In this document: one piece after another, positions 28,493 to 37,300 of the stretch
Layout: the number at the start of each line of letters is the position of its first letter
How positions within the stretch are numbered: position 1 is the first letter of the stretch
NCBI RefSeq assembly: GCF_009757775.1
Contig: NZ_RHLK01000006.1
Span: 178,996 to 242,995, forward strand
Length of the DNA: 64,000 bases
DNA from: Paenibacillus lutrae
GTDB lineage: Bacteria > Bacillota > Bacilli > Paenibacillales > NBRC-103111
Reading direction: 5' to 3'
Program-made: the position numbers and the translations under genes
Notes under the pieces: model-generated
Seen by the model: the letters and a program-made list of their open reading frames with translations, nothing else
Databases searched by the model: none
What the model was told of the DNA's origin: nothing

Positions 28493-29215
28493 TTGAAAAA
28501 AATTATATCGGTAGTTCTTGTCGTTTCGCTTTTTTTAAGCATGACTGTAGTCGCAAGCGCCTCGTCTTCTAGTATAGAACATGGACAAATAATAACCATT
28601 GATAGTTATAAAGATTTCTTAAAACAAAAGGGAAAGAATGATCCTTTAGCTTTAGACATCTTGAAGAAGTTCGAGGCATTAGGGAAAGAAAAGCAGAAAG
28701 ATTTTATCAATGTACTCAATAATCCCGAGTTATCCCAATCCCTAAAACCTGAAAATAAAAAATATTCGATAAATGGAGTTTCCGTAGAAAACTATGTCCA
28801 GCCTAATTTGGTTTTAAGTAAAATAAGAACAGTCCAGTGGGGACAAAGAATCTTGGGAATTGACACTACTATGTTTTACTTGACAGTTGACTTCGAATAT
28901 GCTGGTAAAAATGCCTCTGTTAGTGTATTTAGGGATGCATATGGAAGTCACAAAAATTATAATCCTGGTATTATTATTTCTGAAAACGGAGCTCCGACAA
29001 AGAATATAACAACTGACGGGTATGCGTATGCTCATCAGTCCTGGACAGCTAAATATTTAGCTGCAGGTGGTTTTGCATCAACAACAGAGCACATTTATGT
29101 TAAAGCAAATGGTTACTATGGCTACACTAAATTTGAAACAACAAGATCTTCTGGTCCGAGCCCAGGCATGGGTGCTTGGTATCAATTCTATAATGAACCG
29201 TTAATTGAAGCATAA
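28493..29215 (+). CDS. secreted protein of unknown function
   Basis: 240 residues from a TTG start with GGAGG seven bases upstream. A clear signal peptide (about 1-25, VVASAS) precedes a helical, Lys-rich segment (about 30-100) and a beta-rich C-terminal half with many Tyr/Gly residues (AGKNASVSVFRDAYGSHKNY, HIYVKANGYYGYTKFETT). I do not recognise the family. Base composition is clearly AT-richer than the housekeeping genes to the left, suggesting acquisition. Own terminator. Confidence 0.7.
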   Translation: MKKIISVVLVVSLFLSMTVVASASSSSIEHGQIITIDSYKDFLKQKGKNDPLALDILKKFEALGKEKQKDFINVLNNPELSQSLKPENKKYSINGVSVENYVQPNLVLSKIRTVQWGQRILGIDTTMFYLTVDFEYAGKNASVSVFRDAYGSHKNYNPGIIISENGAPTKNITTDGYAYAHQSWTAKYLAAGGFASTTEHIYVKANGYYGYTKFETTRSSGPSPGMGAWYQFYNEPLIEA

Positions 29216-29244
29216 AACTCCAATTCTAATTCATTCATAAGCAG

Positions 29245-29288
29245 TCAACGCGTGCCGGTATTCAACGGGTGCGCGTTGCTTTAATTTT
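29245..29288 (+). terminator. rho-independent terminator
   Basis: CAACGCG..GC with GC..GCGTTG arms followed by CTTTAATTTT, downstream of the secreted protein gene. Confidence 0.6.
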
Positions 29289-29296
29289 GTCTAAAA

Positions 29297-29509
29297 TCAT
29301 TCTTCACCCATTCCTAGAATTTGGGTTGAAATCTTAATGCAGCCATCTTTCCCCTTTAAATAAGTCTTTACCACTTGCCTTTTATACTCTTCTCCAAAGG
29401 TTTGAAATCTGCCCTTTTTTGGCCATAGCAATATCCCCTCCAAGTTCCTCAATCCAAATAGTACCGGGCGGACTTTTTTGCGGTGTCTACTAGAAGGGGA
29501 TAATACCAA
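29297..29509 (-). pseudogene. IS3-family OrfA-like transposase remnant
   Basis: The segment GEEYKRQVVKTYLKGKDG resembles the start of the helix-turn-helix of IS3/IS150 OrfA proteins (SEEFKxxIVxxYLxGK). The rest of the frame does not continue as a transposase and no inverted ends are obvious. Probably a fragment. Confidence 0.35.
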
Positions 29510-29521
29510 TTTGCTAATTCT

Positions 29522-29698
29522 CTAACGACCTTTAACGTTATCGTTTTTATTGGTTACAATAGCAATTGTTGCTATGGGGCCAATTATTAGAGAGATAATA
29601 AACCAGAAAGTTTTGTTCATGTTTTTAATTTCCGCAAAACCAATATTAATAAATGCAAGTGTAATCCATAATATCAACTTATACCAATCGATCTCCAT
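29522..29698 (-). CDS. small two-helix membrane protein
   Basis: 58 residues, MEIDWYKLILWITLAFINIG onward, with two hydrophobic helices (about 6-22 and 30-49) and a charged tail ending NVKGR. AGAGAGGTG lies five bases before the ATG. It sits between the IS-like remnant and the trailer end of CRISPR array 1. Function unknown; low molecular weight and coding on AT-rich DNA fit an accessory or peptide-related gene. Confidence 0.5.
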   Translation of the reverse strand: MEIDWYKLILWITLAFINIGFAEIKNMNKTFWFIISLIIGPIATIAIVTNKNDNVKGR

Positions 29699-29807
29699 TG
29701 ATACACCTCTCTTTATACCTTTTTCCTTATTTTAACATATTTTGATTTTGTCGTCGATTTCATGCTGACCAGTCAAATTTTATTTAGCTATCATCTTTCT
29801 TTATCAA

Positions 29808-31571
29808 GCTACAATCCACGCACCCATACAGAGTGCGACGAGAAAGTACGGGTCGAGAAAAATATCGCGTGGCTATTTCAATCCACGCACCCATACAGGG
29901 TGCGACGTGATTGACCTTTATGATAAAGGGCTTGTCATTATTTAATTTCATTCCACGCACCCATGCAGGGTGCGACTCAGAAACTATCCAGTAATGACCG
30001 TTATGCCGGATATTTCAATCCACGCACCCATACAGGGTGCGACCAAAAAGATTGGTAAAGATTTTATGCATATTAAATTTCAATCCACGCACCCATACAG
30101 GGTGCGACGTCCTTTACAACCGATGATGGCACAACGCTCATATTTCAATCCACGCACCCATACAGGGTGCGACGTTATCCTGGGCCTCTGGTTCTTTGTC
30201 ATCCGCAAATTTCAATCCACGCACCCATACAGGGTGCGACCGAGTTAGCGGAAAAGAATCCCTCCGGTGCCTTGATTTCAATCCACGCACCCATACAGGG
30301 TGCGACAATCCCGGTCGCCATCGTAAATGTGTAGGCGCCGAATTTCAATCCACGCACCCATACAGGGTGCGACCACGGATTTGTACCTGTATTGGCGGCA
30401 ATGAGTCCGGATTTCAATCCACGCACCCATACAGGGTGCGACATGCGGATTTGGATTTGGATGCTAATGACATCGAATTTCAATCCACGCACCCATACAG
30501 GGTGCGACATCTTAAGCATCCAAAGACAGAGAACTCAAAGAATTTCAATCCACGCACCCATACAGGGTGCGACGTCTTGTATTTCACCGTAATTGATTCA
30601 GACACCTATTTCAATCCACGCACCCATACAGGGTGCGACTGTACTTTAGGTAAACCATTCAACTGTGCCATATATTTCAATCCACGCACCCATACAGGGT
30701 GCGACTATGGTGGTAGTGTGGACATGGTCCCGATCAGACCGATTTCAATCCACGCACCCATACAGGGTGCGACGAGCAAATACAGCTAGAGCCGTGGAGG
30801 TATCCTATTTCAATCCACGCACCCATACAGGGTGCGACGATGATCAAAACAACATCGTCCATCAGTTAATTATATTTCAATCCACGCACCCATACAGGGT
30901 GCGACTACAACAAAGGCGATCTTTACGACCGTAACAAAAATTTCAATCCACGCACCCATACAGGGTGCGACTTGTTGCACAGTACAAGGCATGTTCTGAG
31001 CTTTGTATTTCAATCCACGCACCCATACAGGGTGCGACGTTGTTGAACAACGTCATAGCCCGGTCAACAAAATTTCAATCCACGCACCCATACAGGGTGC
31101 GACAAGCATTGAGACCTAGAATGAACATGCGGAGATATTTCAATCCACGCACCCATACAGGGTGCGACTGAGGGACATACCTGATGGCGATCCCTAGCAA
31201 GATATTTCAATCCACGCACCCATACAGGGTGCGACCCGATCGAGGATACCAACACTGATCCGCCGGAACCGATTTCAATCCACGCACCCATACAGGGTGC
31301 GACTCACGGGTAAGGTGAGGCTATGATTCGGGTAACTATTTCAATCCACGCACCCATACAGGGTGCGACTTAATCTTAATGTCCGGATGAGGGATATAAT
31401 ACTATTTCAATCCACGCACCCATACAGGGTGCGACCCATGTTTTATAACCAACTTCTCCGTATGTGGGATATTTCAATCCACGCACCCATACAGGGTGCG
31501 ACTCCATGAAGCCGATCCTTATGGTAATAACGACCTTTAATTTCAATCCACGCACCCATACAGGGTGCGAC
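29808..31571 (-). CRISPR. CRISPR array 1 (type I-C), 27 repeats, 26 spacers
   Basis: Repeat of 32 bp; as printed it starts ATTTCAATCCACGCACC and ends CAGGGTGCGAC. In the crRNA sense (minus strand) it begins GTCGCACCC and ends GGATTGAAAT, the classic I-C repeat with a CACCC/GGGTG stem. Spacers are about 33-37 bp. The leftmost repeat (29808) is degenerate at its outer end and has GAGTGCGAC; the third (29945) has two changes. Degeneration on the left marks the trailer, so the leader is on the right, next to cas2. Loop sequence is TGTAT throughout. Confidence 0.98.
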
Positions 31572-31750
31572 TCCGTTTTTCAAGCAAAAACATCTCAGAA
31601 AACGGCTTTCCAGCTAGTAATCATAACAAAATAATTTAATAACACTCTAATACAGCTAATTTTAGTTTACTTTTTTTGTAAATTTTTCATCAAAAAGTAT
31701 TATTAATGGTGCGAATCCCCCAGGGAAATCATGTTTGCTAGACATTCGCA
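31572..31750 (-). promoter_or_regulatory. leader of CRISPR array 1
   Basis: AT-rich DNA between the newest repeat and cas2. It holds a leader-proximal inverted repeat (CCGTTTT / AAAACGG) and, 138 bp from the first repeat, the GTGCGAAT / ATTCGCAC pair (31709-31716 and 31744-31751) whose right arm touches the cas2 stop codon. Partly conserved with the leaders of arrays 2-5. Confidence 0.75.
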
Positions 31751-32041
31751 CTACATAATTAAAGGCCCTTCCAAGTCCAAGGATTCTTTTATGCCGACGT
31801 GCTCTACCTTATTTCTATAATTATTGCCCAGCTGATAAAACCTCAGACTGTCTTTTTCTGGGTCAATAACTTCGATCAATTTCAATTTGAGAACGGCAAA
31901 CTGCGTGGAATCAACGATGCATTCGAATACAGAATGCTGTACCCGCTGACCATAATTTTGGCATATTTTTGATACTTTGCGCAACCTCCGCTGTCCCGAG
32001 CCGCTGGTCGTGCTTACATCATACGTAATTAGAACAAGCAT
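31751..32041 (-). CDS. cas2: CRISPR-associated endonuclease Cas2
   Basis: 96 residues from the ATG at 32041 (MLVLITYDVSTTSGSG), with AGGTG seven bases upstream; a GTG three codons earlier directly follows the cas1 stop. MLVLITYDV and the later YGQRVQHSVFECIVD are the ferredoxin-fold Cas2 motifs. Works with Cas1 in spacer integration. Last gene of the cas operon, with its stop inside a conserved leader inverted repeat. Confidence 0.96.
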   Translation of the reverse strand: MLVLITYDVSTTSGSGQRRLRKVSKICQNYGQRVQHSVFECIVDSTQFAVLKLKLIEVIDPEKDSLRFYQLGNNYRNKVEHVGIKESLDLEGPLIM

Positions 32042-32050
32042 AAGCTGCAC

Positions 32051-33082
32051 CTACTTCCAGAGGAAAGGCGGATATTCATCCAGGTCATTACGCAAATACC
32101 GCGCCAATAATAGTGCCTGCACATGAGGGACCAGGCCCCAAGAGATTTTCTCCCCCAAATAGGGATGGGTGATTTTCTCTTGCTTTTTACTCTGCCAAGC
32201 CGTCAGGAACTTCTTCCTGCCTTCATCGGTCATGATCACAGCGCTATTTTCCTTACTCACAAAATCCTCACCGTTGATCACCTTTTTGTTAATTAAGGAT
32301 AAGACAAACTTATCCGCATAAACGCCTCGCAGTTCCTCCATCAAATCAAGGGCCAGCGAAACTCGTCCGGGGCGATCCCGGTGCAGGAAACCGATATACG
32401 CATCCAGCCCGACTCCCTCCAAAGCAGACGCCGTATCATTAGCCAGCAGCGTGTATGCGAGCGACAGCATAGCATTTACAGGATCGAGCGGCGGTCTGCG
32501 GGAACGTGTGCGATAATAGAAGTCTTCCTTTTGCTGCAAAATCATGGAATCAAACTGTTGGTTGTAAATTAAGGCTGCTTGTCCTTCCAGACCTCTGATC
32601 CGCTCCAAATCCTCGCACTCTCGTATGCTCAGCATGATGGTTGACAGCAGCTGGGATGCCGCTTTGAATTCCGCCACATCTATACGCAGAGGGTAATCCC
32701 GGGTCATCCGTTCCAGAATCCACTTGTGGTTATAAATTTTACCTGTAATGAAGTTGCGGGCAATTCTCGCCGATAGAAGCTCATTCTCGGATACAAGACT
32801 TTGTTTTTTTCGTAAAACAACGTTTCCCTTGCTTGCACCTATTACCCTTGCCAAAAATCTGCCGTTCATGGTCAAGAACACTATGGAGATATTCCGCTCC
32901 GCACAATAACCCATCAAGGCCGGACTTGCGCCTGTATAACCGAATGCTACCACAGACGCCAAATTATGAAGGGGCAGTCTGCCCAATCTCTCCTGCTCTT
33001 TCAACAGAACGATATTATCGCCATCCAGTGATAGGTACACATCCGGTTGCGTAATAAAAAGCGTGTTCATGAGTTTCTTCAT
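32051..33082 (-). CDS. cas1: CRISPR-associated integrase Cas1 (type I-C)
   Basis: 343 residues, the usual I-C length. The N-terminal beta domain starts LNTLFITQPDVYLSLDGDNI. The catalytic helical domain includes YTLLANDTASALEGVGLDAY, then GFLHRDRPGR (metal-binding His) and LALDLMEELR (metal-binding Asp/Glu). Integrates spacers at the leader end. The start overlaps the cas4 stop as ATGA. Confidence 0.97.
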   Translation of the reverse strand: MKKLMNTLFITQPDVYLSLDGDNIVLLKEQERLGRLPLHNLASVVAFGYTGASPALMGYCAERNISIVFLTMNGRFLARVIGASKGNVVLRKKQSLVSENELLSARIARNFITGKIYNHKWILERMTRDYPLRIDVAEFKAASQLLSTIMLSIRECEDLERIRGLEGQAALIYNQQFDSMILQQKEDFYYRTRSRRPPLDPVNAMLSLAYTLLANDTASALEGVGLDAYIGFLHRDRPGRVSLALDLMEELRGVYADKFVLSLINKKVINGEDFVSKENSAVIMTDEGRKKFLTAWQSKKQEKITHPYLGEKISWGLVPHVQALLLARYLRNDLDEYPPFLWK

Positions 33083-33738
33083 TCTTGGATTTTCCCCTCA
33101 ACATAACTTCGGACCGTCCGCTTATTCATAACCTCCGGTAAACAGATCGATTGCAGGGAACAGCTTTGGCAGAAAGAACCTGTTTTCACTTTCGGTGTAT
33201 GTCTCCGTGTGTAATAATCATTCATTTCAGAGACAATTAACTTCACTTTATTTTTGATTTCCACGGTTAGGGGCACTTCGACCCTGCGCTTAATTTCATT
33301 ATAAAACAGATAACCCCTGTATATGCGGCACAGCAGCATTTCTTCGAGGCACAGCGCTTGCGCAGCCAGCTGCAGGACATCGGCATCGTTAGTTTTGGGC
33401 TTGCCCCGCTTGTATTCGACAGGAAAAGCCGTATAGCGGCCTTCGGCTCCATGGATCTGAACGCCTTCATCGTCCTGAATAAACTCCACCACGTCGCAAA
33501 TCCCTGTAATCCGAAGCTCTTCCGATTTCACAGGCATGGCACGCACCGTAAGCTTGTCGCCCCGCTTCTCTCTGACGAAGGGCTGATCTGCTTTGCGATG
33601 AAGATATTCACCTTCCACGGTTCTCACATTCTCTTCCCACTGCTGTTCAATATGGATGAGAGCCCACTGCCGTCTGCAAAATTCGAAATGTTGAATACCC
33701 GAGAGCATTAAATAAGACTCATCTTCGTTAGCGGCCAT
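33079..33738 (-). CDS. cas4: CRISPR-associated exonuclease Cas4
   Basis: About 219 residues. A RecB-like nuclease core carries GICDVVEF (Asp), FPVEYKRGKPK (Glu and Lys) and the QLAAQALCLEE motif. The four Fe-S cysteines are in FCRRQW and the C-terminal CQSCSLQSICLP. Cas4 trims prespacers and selects those with a correct PAM. The ATG at 33738 overlaps cas7 by 11 bp; a TTG two codons earlier is possible. Confidence 0.95.
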   Translation of the reverse strand: MAANEDESYLMLSGIQHFEFCRRQWALIHIEQQWEENVRTVEGEYLHRKADQPFVREKRGDKLTVRAMPVKSEELRITGICDVVEFIQDDEGVQIHGAEGRYTAFPVEYKRGKPKTNDADVLQLAAQALCLEEMLLCRIYRGYLFYNEIKRRVEVPLTVEIKNKVKLIVSEMNDYYTRRHTPKVKTGSFCQSCSLQSICLPEVMNKRTVRSYVEGKIQE

Positions 33739-34591
33739 CCACAACTTCTGCCTTTAGACCATCTAATTCACTTAACTCAATGTCAAAATCTTCGAACGTT
33801 CTCGGTTCATCATTCCGTGATTGAATAGACAAAGTGCGGTGCACTTTGGCAGATGAATATTGACCTAGTTTGGAATTATGCTCCCACCAGTACACCTTGT
33901 GAACTTCCATACTCCCATCCGGTCTGGCTGCGGACAAATCATTCTCGAATAAAGTAACGAGCGCTTCTTTGATCTTCTCTGCATCCTCATTCGTAAACCC
34001 GGTTTTATCGGCAAGCTGTGTATTGATACTTCCATAGAAGACATACAGGCCAAAATCCACGCGGTGTTTCATCCCCATCGTATCCGATCCTCTATCCTTA
34101 CCCGGTTCGGAGTTGACGCTTTTCGTAATTTGCATACTCGTAATATCGATCGGATTCACGCTCTTTGCCGTATGGATCGAAACCGGGCCTCTTACGCCGA
34201 CGGAGACGCTTCCTCCTTTATCCGATCCTTTGAAAGCAAACACTTGACCAAAGCTGCGGACATCTATCCAGCTCTGGCAAGCCACACTGGCGAATTCTTC
34301 ACTCGACCCGGTTTTGGATTTCAGAATCTTATTCAGCTCCGCATTGCCGTCTGCCCGCTCTCTTAAACTGCCATAAGCATCCACTTTCCGGTCATTGGAT
34401 TGTACAAAAATAGACTCTCCCATGTCTTGCAGCCGGTTTCTAATCTTGCGTTTAATGGCTACATCCGATATTTCCCCATACCCGTCATAGTTTTGTCTCG
34501 GACGATTGCCGTTCAAAGGATCTCCGTTCGGATTGGCCCCTGTCACCGATACGACCACTGCAAAATCTACCTTATGATCCAAGCTGCTCAT
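33728..34591 (-). CDS. cas7: Cascade backbone protein Cas7 (Csd2, type I-C)
   Basis: 287 residues. The start DFAVVVSVTGANPNGDPLNG and RPRQNYDGYGEISDVAIKRKI is diagnostic for Csd2. Multiple copies coat the crRNA spacer in the surveillance complex. Lies 3 bp after cas8c. Confidence 0.97.
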   Translation of the reverse strand: MSSLDHKVDFAVVVSVTGANPNGDPLNGNRPRQNYDGYGEISDVAIKRKIRNRLQDMGESIFVQSNDRKVDAYGSLRERADGNAELNKILKSKTGSSEEFASVACQSWIDVRSFGQVFAFKGSDKGGSVSVGVRGPVSIHTAKSVNPIDITSMQITKSVNSEPGKDRGSDTMGMKHRVDFGLYVFYGSINTQLADKTGFTNEDAEKIKEALVTLFENDLSAARPDGSMEVHKVYWWEHNSKLGQYSSAKVHRTLSIQSRNDEPRTFEDFDIELSELDGLKAEVVDGR

Positions 34592-34594
34592 CGT

Positions 34595-36514
34595 TTATCT
34601 CTCCTCATCATGAGTTACATCTTGTGTATCCTCATTTTTATTTTTCTTTTGATAGAGCTCATGCCGCTGGCTGTAAAAGCCTAATAAATATTCGCCGCTT
34701 AACGGCTTATTATTGAAATCTTCCGTCTGAAACCTGGAAGCGACCTCGTCAATAATTTTGGACAAATAAGTGGCTTTCGTTCCCATCTTGGCCTGGTAGG
34801 GCTGTAAACTGGATTGGATCGTCATCCATGTCCTGGCGGGATGCTTCGAGAATGAATTCATATACCGGATGGCATTGCTCGAACGCGTTTCTTCCTTTCC
34901 CAGGGCCTGTCTTTCCAGAACATCCGCCACCGCCAGCAAGCGGCCGAACAAATAATCACGGTTATTCGTTTCCGTATCTAATGCCAATTGCAATCCCTCC
35001 TGTTTGTTAATCAAAGCACATGCAATGCTGAGCGTCTTCTCCCACTCCCATTTCTCCATGGATACCGGATTCGAGGCGCGATGGAATGCACTGTTTACAA
35101 TGTCCCGGGGAATCCGGGAGTCATCTAGGATACATGGCAGCATCCGCTCCATGAGCCCTTTGACGATCTTGTCGCTTGCTCTTGGCCCGTAGGCGGCAAA
35201 AGCGATATCTTTCGTTGCGGGAGCCCCGTAGAATCTCACGAATTCACCGTGCTCATTTTTGCGGTAAAGATGAAGCCATACACAAGTGGAATGCCACTTA
35301 ACCAGCCTGTCCAGATAAAGCTCTTTGTTCATATTCCGGTAGTACAAGACGGCCATACGTCCTGTTGTCGCCGAATCGAGAATCATAATATTGACATCGG
35401 ATTTGGAAAATTTGCCGGGATCAGAGGTAATTTGATTCTTGTAGCCATCCAGCGCTTTAGCCACTTCAACGGCATACGCCCGGTTCGTATTGGACTCTAT
35501 TGTGGCTGCCACAATCCGATCGGGATCAATGGAGAAGGTATCCTCCGCAGGATCGGGAATATCCAGGGCATCGTTCCCCCATACCAGAAATACGCGCTGT
35601 TCCATGAATTTTCCCTGACGATTAATCAGCCATTTCAGTGCGTTATGAGCTTTTTGTGACACCTCATAGCTGATACTTGCGGCATCCCTGCTCTGATTGA
35701 ATCGTCCGCGGAATGTAAAACCCGACGTATCATTGGCGGAGATTAACTTGGCTTTATCCGCTGCATTCCGGATCTTATTCGCATGCTTATCCGTACTGGG
35801 CAGCATTTCCCCCGTCACATAGCAAATATCTTCATCACCCAAGCGTCCCTTGTAATAGCGGATAAAAGATTCGTACATCGCGGGGTCTTTCCAAACATCC
35901 GTCAAGATGCTCCGGGGCGAATACACATTGAAACGGACAAAAGCGCTGTCCTGCTCGCCGGCTAACACGCCAAATATCTCCGGCTTCTGCGGATAGAGGG
36001 ATTCGTATTTCTTATCCCATTTAGTCAGAAGCACGTTATTCTCATCGACACACAAAATTTTATGCCCGACCAGATCTTGTATGAGCTGTCCCTTGCTTAA
36101 ATAACGATAGATACTCTGTACCTTGGGATCTGCCGAGGGTGATTCCGCCCAATTCTTCAGCTCCTGAATGTAGACTGCAAAGGGTTCTTCATCCTTCACT
36201 TTGCCGCCGTAAGCTTTGAAATCTCCGGCCACATAGCTTAATTTGTCGTGAAGCGGATATGGCGAAATGACCGCCCCGGCGCGGCTGGCCGACTTCTCCG
36301 TGCACGGAATTAACGTGCTTGCATCGCTTTTGTCAATCACGAAAGCCGAATGAAATTCCCCATCTTCCGTAATTTCCACTTGAATGTGGGCATTCTGAGT
36401 GGTGTGAGAGACGGGCAGCAGCGTAAATTCACGATCATTGTACGTCTTCTCAATCACACCTACACGGTTTAAGTTAGATTTATAGGTTTCGTATAAATTG
36501 AGCAGCCAGCTCAT
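34595..36514 (-). CDS. cas8c: Cascade large subunit Cas8c (Csd1)
   Basis: About 639 residues starting [19 protein letters not shown], the Csd1 hallmark. The protein recognises the PAM and recruits Cas3; in I-C an internal start in its 3' end also gives a Cas11-like small subunit, not checked here. The ATG overlaps the cas5 stop as ATGA, so an in-frame start seven codons earlier is not used. Confidence 0.96.
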   Translation of the reverse strand: MSWLLNLYETYKSNLNRVGVIEKTYNDREFTLLPVSHTTQNAHIQVEITEDGEFHSAFVIDKSDASTLIPCTEKSASRAGAVISPYPLHDKLSYVAGDFKAYGGKVKDEEPFAVYIQELKNWAESPSADPKVQSIYRYLSKGQLIQDLVGHKILCVDENNVLLTKWDKKYESLYPQKPEIFGVLAGEQDSAFVRFNVYSPRSILTDVWKDPAMYESFIRYYKGRLGDEDICYVTGEMLPSTDKHANKIRNAADKAKLISANDTSGFTFRGRFNQSRDAASISYEVSQKAHNALKWLINRQGKFMEQRVFLVWGNDALDIPDPAEDTFSIDPDRIVAATIESNTNRAYAVEVAKALDGYKNQITSDPGKFSKSDVNIMILDSATTGRMAVLYYRNMNKELYLDRLVKWHSTCVWLHLYRKNEHGEFVRFYGAPATKDIAFAAYGPRASDKIVKGLMERMLPCILDDSRIPRDIVNSAFHRASNPVSMEKWEWEKTLSIACALINKQEGLQLALDTETNNRDYLFGRLLAVADVLERQALGKEETRSSNAIRYMNSFSKHPARTWMTIQSSLQPYQAKMGTKATYLSKIIDEVASRFQTEDFNNKPLSGEYLLGFYSQRHELYQKKNKNEDTQDVTHDEER

Positions 36515-37230
36515 AGATTTCCCTCCTCTCCCCACCTTGCTGACAGCTCGTCTACCGATTCCACATTGTTTGCATCAAAATGCTTGGCTTTCATGTCCGA
36601 AACTTTACGAACCTGCGTACACTGATCCGGTCTGGGGAATGAAATGATGCCGTTCTTCATTACAGGGCTCCAAAGACGTACTTCCATTTGATCCCTGCCG
36701 GTTTCATCCGGATAGTTGATGCCGTGCACCATATTTCCGAGATGTATGTCACCGTAATCATCATAAAAACTTTCACCTTCGCCAAACGTGCATGGCTCCA
36801 CGTAGCCTTGACATTCCCTGGTGCCGAGGAAAATATCCCGTCGCCCTCCCGCCTGAAGACACCGTTTAAGGACATTATGATGCTTATGCTCGTTACGGTC
36901 GTGTTCCAGATCCGGGCGATTCATGTTGAATTCAAAGTGGCAGCGCACTTGATAGCGCGGTTCCTTCAAATACGTGTAATTTGCTAGAGTATTGCCACCG
37001 CTGTAATCCATCGGACGAATCCCTTTGGATTCCATCCGGATGGGGTTCATGACGCGGACTTGATCGACGACCATAATCAAGGTCGGCTTCCAGTAAATAC
37101 TCTCGACAATTCCCTTAATGGCTTGATATGTCGGCACTTGATAGGAAAGCTTCTCTCCGCCCAGCTTAGTTAAAGGATCTGTGAATAAAGCATAGTCGCC
37201 GTAGACGACAAATTCGATCGAATTTCGCAC
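36511..37230 (-). CDS. cas5c: crRNA-processing Cas5c (Cas5d)
   Basis: 239 residues. In type I-C this protein replaces Cas6 and cleaves the repeat hairpin. The N terminus [22 protein letters not shown] and [12 protein letters not shown] includes the conserved tyrosines. RNEHKHHNV carries the Lys-His pair matching the known Cas5d active site, so it should be active. 71 bp separate it from cas3. Confidence 0.96.
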   Translation of the reverse strand: MRNSIEFVVYGDYALFTDPLTKLGGEKLSYQVPTYQAIKGIVESIYWKPTLIMVVDQVRVMNPIRMESKGIRPMDYSGGNTLANYTYLKEPRYQVRCHFEFNMNRPDLEHDRNEHKHHNVLKRCLQAGGRRDIFLGTRECQGYVEPCTFGEGESFYDDYGDIHLGNMVHGINYPDETGRDQMEVRLWSPVMKNGIISFPRPDQCTQVRKVSDMKAKHFDANNVESVDELSARWGEEGNL

Positions 37231-37300
37231 AGGTTGACCTCCTTCCTTATCATGCTTGATGTGAGAGTCTACCTTCTTAATAAGATAGGTTTTTGCCTTG

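Noticed and set aside
30196..30789. Open frames of repeated peptides such as FNPRTHTGCD or QSTHPYRVR, and similar frames in all arrays
   Set aside because: They are translations of the CRISPR repeats and spacers in both strands; no ribosome sites and no independent coding signal.
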